A stretch of 64,000 nt of DNA, from NCBI RefSeq assembly GCF_914271485.1, contig NZ_CAJZAG010000007.1, positions 124,001 through 188,000 on the forward strand, read 5' to 3'. The stretch is from Cupriavidus pampae (GTDB taxonomy: Bacteria > Pseudomonadota > Gammaproteobacteria > Burkholderiales > Burkholderiaceae). This document shows, piece by piece, positions 61,231 to 64,000 of the stretch. Under the pieces are notes generated by a model. The model saw only the letters and a list, made by a program, of their open reading frames with translations. It did not search any database and was not told the origin of the DNA. A program made the translations under genes and the position numbers. Position 1 is the stretch's first letter. Every line of letters starts with the position of its first letter.

Positions 61231-61761
61231 TTGAAAGAAGACCATTTCACGCTGTTCGGGCTGCCGGCCCGCTTCGACGTGGACGAGGCCGCGCTGGACG
61301 CGGCGTATCGCACGGTCCAGTCGCAGGCGCATCCGGATCGCTTTGCCAATGCGGGCGACGCCGAACGGCGCGTGGCCATGCAGTGGGCCGCGCGTGCTAA
61401 CGAGGCCTATCGCACGCTGCGCCAGCCGCTCAAGCGCGCGATCTATCTGCTGTCCCTGCGTGGCGTCGATATCCAGGCCGAGAGCAATACGGCGATGGCA
61501 CCGGCCTTCCTGATGCAGCAGATGGAATGGCGCGAGGCGCTGCAGGAAGCGGTGGAGGCGCGTGACGAAGCGCGCCTGGACGCGCTGCTGCGCGAGTTGC
61601 GGCAGGAGAAGCGCGACCGCCATGCCGCGCTGGGTGCGCTGCTCGACGGTAGCGACGATGCCGCGGCGGGCACTGCCGCGCGGCAATTGATGTTCATCGA
61701 GAAGATCGAGCATGACGCCAGTGAGGCGCTTGACCGTCTGGACGATCGGCTCGAGGGGTAG
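61231..61761 (+). CDS. hscB: Co-chaperone HscB
   Basis: 176 residues from TTG 61231 ([20 protein letters not shown]); no ATG exists in the right place and GGGGA lies 5 bases upstream. The J-domain contains [20 protein letters not shown], with HPD. The C-terminal three-helix domain binds IscU. It delivers IscU to HscA and stimulates its ATPase. The TTG start and the hairpin just before it suggest deliberately low translation. Confidence 0.94.
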   Translation: MKEDHFTLFGLPARFDVDEAALDAAYRTVQSQAHPDRFANAGDAERRVAMQWAARANEAYRTLRQPLKRAIYLLSLRGVDIQAESNTAMAPAFLMQQMEWREALQEAVEARDEARLDALLRELRQEKRDRHAALGALLDGSDDAAAGTAARQLMFIEKIEHDASEALDRLDDRLEG

Positions 61762-61814
61762 GGGGCCCTGCGCCAACGCGCACGCCGCCACCATATAAAA
61801 CGCGAAGAACTACC

Positions 61815-63680
61815 ATGGCACTGCTCCAGATTTCCGAACCCGGCATGTCGCCGGCCCCGCACCAGCGCAGGCTGGCGGTGGGGATCGACCTCGGCACCAC
61901 GAACTCGCTGGTCGCCGCCGTCCGCCATAGCATTCCCGAGGTGTTACCCGACGAACGCGGCCGTCCGCTGCTGCCATCCGTGGTGCGCTATCTGCCCGAC
62001 CGCACCGCGCACATCGGCTACCGCGCGCAGGACGAAGCGGTGCGCGACCCGAAGAACACCATCATCTCCGTCAAGCGTTTCATGGGCCGTGGCCTGCGCG
62101 ACGTGGCCCATATCGAGCACAGCCCGTACGACTTCGTCGATGCGCCCGGCATGGTGCAGATCAAGACGGCCGCGGGCGTGAAGAGCCCCGTCGAAGTATC
62201 GGCGGAGATTCTGGCCACGCTGCGCCAGCGCGCAGAGGACTCGCTGGGCGACGATATCGTCGGCGCGGTGATCACGGTGCCGGCGTACTTCGACGACGCC
62301 CAGCGTCAGGCGACCAAGGATGCCGCGCAACTGGCCGGACTGGACGTGCTGCGCCTGCTCAACGAGCCGACCGCGGCGGCGATTGCCTATGGCCTCGATA
62401 ACGCGGCCGAAGGCATCTATGCGGTGTACGACCTCGGCGGCGGCACCTTCGATATCTCGGTGCTCAAGCTCACCAAGGGTGTGTTCGAAGTGATGTCGAC
62501 CGGCGGCGACTCCGCACTCGGTGGCGACGACTTCGATCAACGCCTGCTGTGCTGGATCGTCGAGCAGGCCGGTCTGCAGCCGCTGTCGGCGGAAGACACG
62601 CGCCTGCTGATGGTGCGCTCGCGCGCGGCCAAGGAAGCCCTGTCGGAAGCGGACAGCACCGTGATCGACGCGGTGCTCGCCAGTGGCGAGATCGTGCATC
62701 TGACGCTGGATGCCGCCACGTTTATCGAGATCACCGCGCATCTCGTGCAGAAGACGCTGGCGCCCGTGCGCAAGGCACTGCGCGATGCGGGCGTGGGCGC
62801 GGAAGACGTGAAGGGCGTGGTGCTGGTGGGCGGTGCCACGCGTATGCCGGCGATCCGCAAGGCTGTCGGCGACCATTTCGGCCAGACGCCGCTGACCAAT
62901 CTCGATCCCGACAAGGTGGTGGCACTGGGTGCGGCGATGCAGGCCAACCTGCTCGCGGGCAACTCGGCGCCGGGCGAAGACTGGCTGCTGCTCGACGTGA
63001 TTCCGCTCTCGCTGGGCGTGGAAACGATGGGCGGGCTGGTCGAGAAGATCATTCCGCGCAACAGCACGATTCCGGTCGCGCGCGCGCAGGAGTTCACGAC
63101 ATTCAAGGATGGCCAGACCGCGATGGCGATCCACGTGCTGCAGGGCGAGCGCGAGCTGGCCAGCGACTGCCGTTCGCTCGCGCGTTTCGAGTTACGTGGC
63201 ATTCCGCCGATGGTGGCTGGCGCCGCGCGTATTCGCGTGACGTATCAGGTCGATGCCGACGGCCTGCTATCGGTGTCGGCACGTGAAATGCTGTCGGGCG
63301 TGGAAGCGTCAGTGGCGGTGAAGCCCTCCTACGGACTGGCTGACGACGACATCGCGCGCATGCTGCAGGAAAGCTTCCGCGAGGCCGAGCAGGATATGAA
63401 GAGCCGCGCGCTGGCCGAGGAACGCGTGGAAGCCGAGCGGCTTGTGGAAGCGACCACACGCGCGCTGGAAACCGATGGTGTGTTGCTCGACGATGCGGAA
63501 CGCGCGGCGATCGACACGTTGATCGCCGCAGTGCGCCAGATCGCGCAGGGCGACGACCATCGCGCGATCAAGGCGTCCGTGGATGCGCTGTCGCATGGCA
63601 CCGACGAGTTTGCCGCGCGCCGCATGGATCGGTCGATCAAGAGCGCGCTGGCGGGCCGCAAGGTCAACGAGATTGGTTGA
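61815..63680 (+). CDS. hscA: Fe-S assembly chaperone HscA (Hsp70 family)
   Basis: 621 residues. [14 protein letters not shown] begins the ATPase domain; [20 protein letters not shown] and [20 protein letters not shown] are phosphate and adenosine motifs. The substrate domain has [20 protein letters not shown]. The linker and C-terminus match HscA rather than DnaK, which ends in an EEVD-like tail. With HscB it loosens clusters from IscU by binding LPPVK. Confidence 0.96.
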   Translation: MALLQISEPGMSPAPHQRRLAVGIDLGTTNSLVAAVRHSIPEVLPDERGRPLLPSVVRYLPDRTAHIGYRAQDEAVRDPKNTIISVKRFMGRGLRDVAHIEHSPYDFVDAPGMVQIKTAAGVKSPVEVSAEILATLRQRAEDSLGDDIVGAVITVPAYFDDAQRQATKDAAQLAGLDVLRLLNEPTAAAIAYGLDNAAEGIYAVYDLGGGTFDISVLKLTKGVFEVMSTGGDSALGGDDFDQRLLCWIVEQAGLQPLSAEDTRLLMVRSRAAKEALSEADSTVIDAVLASGEIVHLTLDAATFIEITAHLVQKTLAPVRKALRDAGVGAEDVKGVVLVGGATRMPAIRKAVGDHFGQTPLTNLDPDKVVALGAAMQANLLAGNSAPGEDWLLLDVIPLSLGVETMGGLVEKIIPRNSTIPVARAQEFTTFKDGQTAMAIHVLQGERELASDCRSLARFELRGIPPMVAGAARIRVTYQVDADGLLSVSAREMLSGVEASVAVKPSYGLADDDIARMLQESFREAEQDMKSRALAEERVEAERLVEATTRALETDGVLLDDAERAAIDTLIAAVRQIAQGDDHRAIKASVDALSHGTDEFAARRMDRSIKSALAGRKVNEIG

Positions 63681-63740
63681 ACGGCGCGGTTGATCGACAC
63701 GGTTGACCGACGCCCACGACAGGAACACCCCAGGAACACC

Positions 63741-64000
63741 ATGCCTCAGATTATTGTTTTGCCCCACGTCGAATACTGTCCCGAAGGGACCGTGATCGAA
63801 ACCAAAGCAGGCGTCAGCGTATGCGACGCGCTGCTGGCCCACGGCATCGAGATCGAGCACGCGTGCGAGAAGTCGTGCGCGTGTACCACTTGCCACGTGA
63901 TCGTGCGCGAGGGTTTCGATTCGCTGAACGAGGCCGAGGAAAAGGAAGAGGATCTGCTCGACAAGGCGTGGGGGCTCGAGCCCAACTCGCGGCTGTCGTG
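63741..64000 (+). CDS. fdx: 2Fe-2S ferredoxin of the isc operon (cut by window end)
   Basis: 86 codons are visible. MPQIIVLPHVEYCPEGTVIE opens as in isc-type adrenodoxin-like ferredoxins. Cluster ligands Cys42, Cys48 and Cys51 are in HACEKSCACTTCHVIVREGF; the fourth Cys, near residue 87, is just past the window. It supplies electrons for cluster assembly. Confidence 0.94.
   Translation, partial: MPQIIVLPHVEYCPEGTVIETKAGVSVCDALLAHGIEIEHACEKSCACTTCHVIVREGFDSLNEAEEKEEDLLDKAWGLEPNSRLS

Noticed and set aside
59031-61379. 782-codon open frame opposite iscS-iscU-iscA
   Set aside because: Crosses three real genes and their gaps on the other strand; no recognisable domains.

Overview
High-GC, densely packed chromosomal DNA of a betaproteobacterium. 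The content points to Burkholderiaceae and most likely Cupriavidus or Ralstonia: two Bug-type solute-binding proteins, an intracellular PHB depolymerase with a Cys nucleophile at residue 183, an rsxB-nth pair without the rest of the Rnf/Rsx cluster, a rhombosortase system, and an iscRSUA-hscBA-fdx cluster. The genus is inferred from gene content, not from a marker gene. No rRNA, tRNA, CRISPR array, intact insertion sequence or prophage was seen.

Layout. 1-1251: start of an acyl-CoA dehydrogenase gene divergent from a LysR gene, with three CCAGTA half-sites between them. 1252-2656: a palindrome-rich repeat and a CAP-domain lipoprotein. 2757-6384: an accessory island of lower GC with a 5'-truncated CdiA/FHA gene, a toxin tip with its overlapping immunity gene, and then a row of decayed toxin tails and immunity genes. 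6734-22249: metabolic genes (gamma-glutamyltransferase, two Bug proteins, acyl-CoA enzymes, GST, an aminotransferase, a PIN protein, YaaA, an M14 carboxypeptidase, an N-formylglutamate amidohydrolase and a LysR regulator). 22250-24978: MoxR ATPase, GNAT and VWA genes. 25299-26067: two periplasmic cytochromes c. 26113-27550: DAHP synthase aroG behind a Phe/Tyr-rich leader peptide and terminator. 27600-38134: tldD, nitrilase and yhdP, then divergent glnE and rhombosortase. 38313-40610: a GlyGly-CTERM subtilase and a small lipoprotein resembling its propeptide. 40657-47211: recN, nadK, hrcA, hemH, hslR and grpE. 47287-55416: a thioredoxin-like protein, an extended phospholipase A1, a DUF1841 protein, a nitroreductase, nth, rsxB, a TetR regulator, phaZ and an aromatic aminotransferase. 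55584-58247: uvrB and two small related genes. 58393-64000: the isc cluster, cut off inside fdx.

How the genes work together. The isc genes form one Fe-S assembly unit that IscR probably represses through two tandem sites in its own promoter. The rhombosortase and the adjacent GlyGly-CTERM protease are an enzyme-substrate pair, and the small lipoprotein upstream may be a separate propeptide or inhibitor. MoxR and the VWA protein are likely chaperone partners. The aroG leader has the four mutually exclusive pairing arms of classical attenuation, so Phe/Tyr supply probably controls entry into the shikimate pathway. The CDI island appears to be a graveyard of exchanged toxin-immunity modules.

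Limits: all assignments come from reading sequence and translations. No database or folding program was run.
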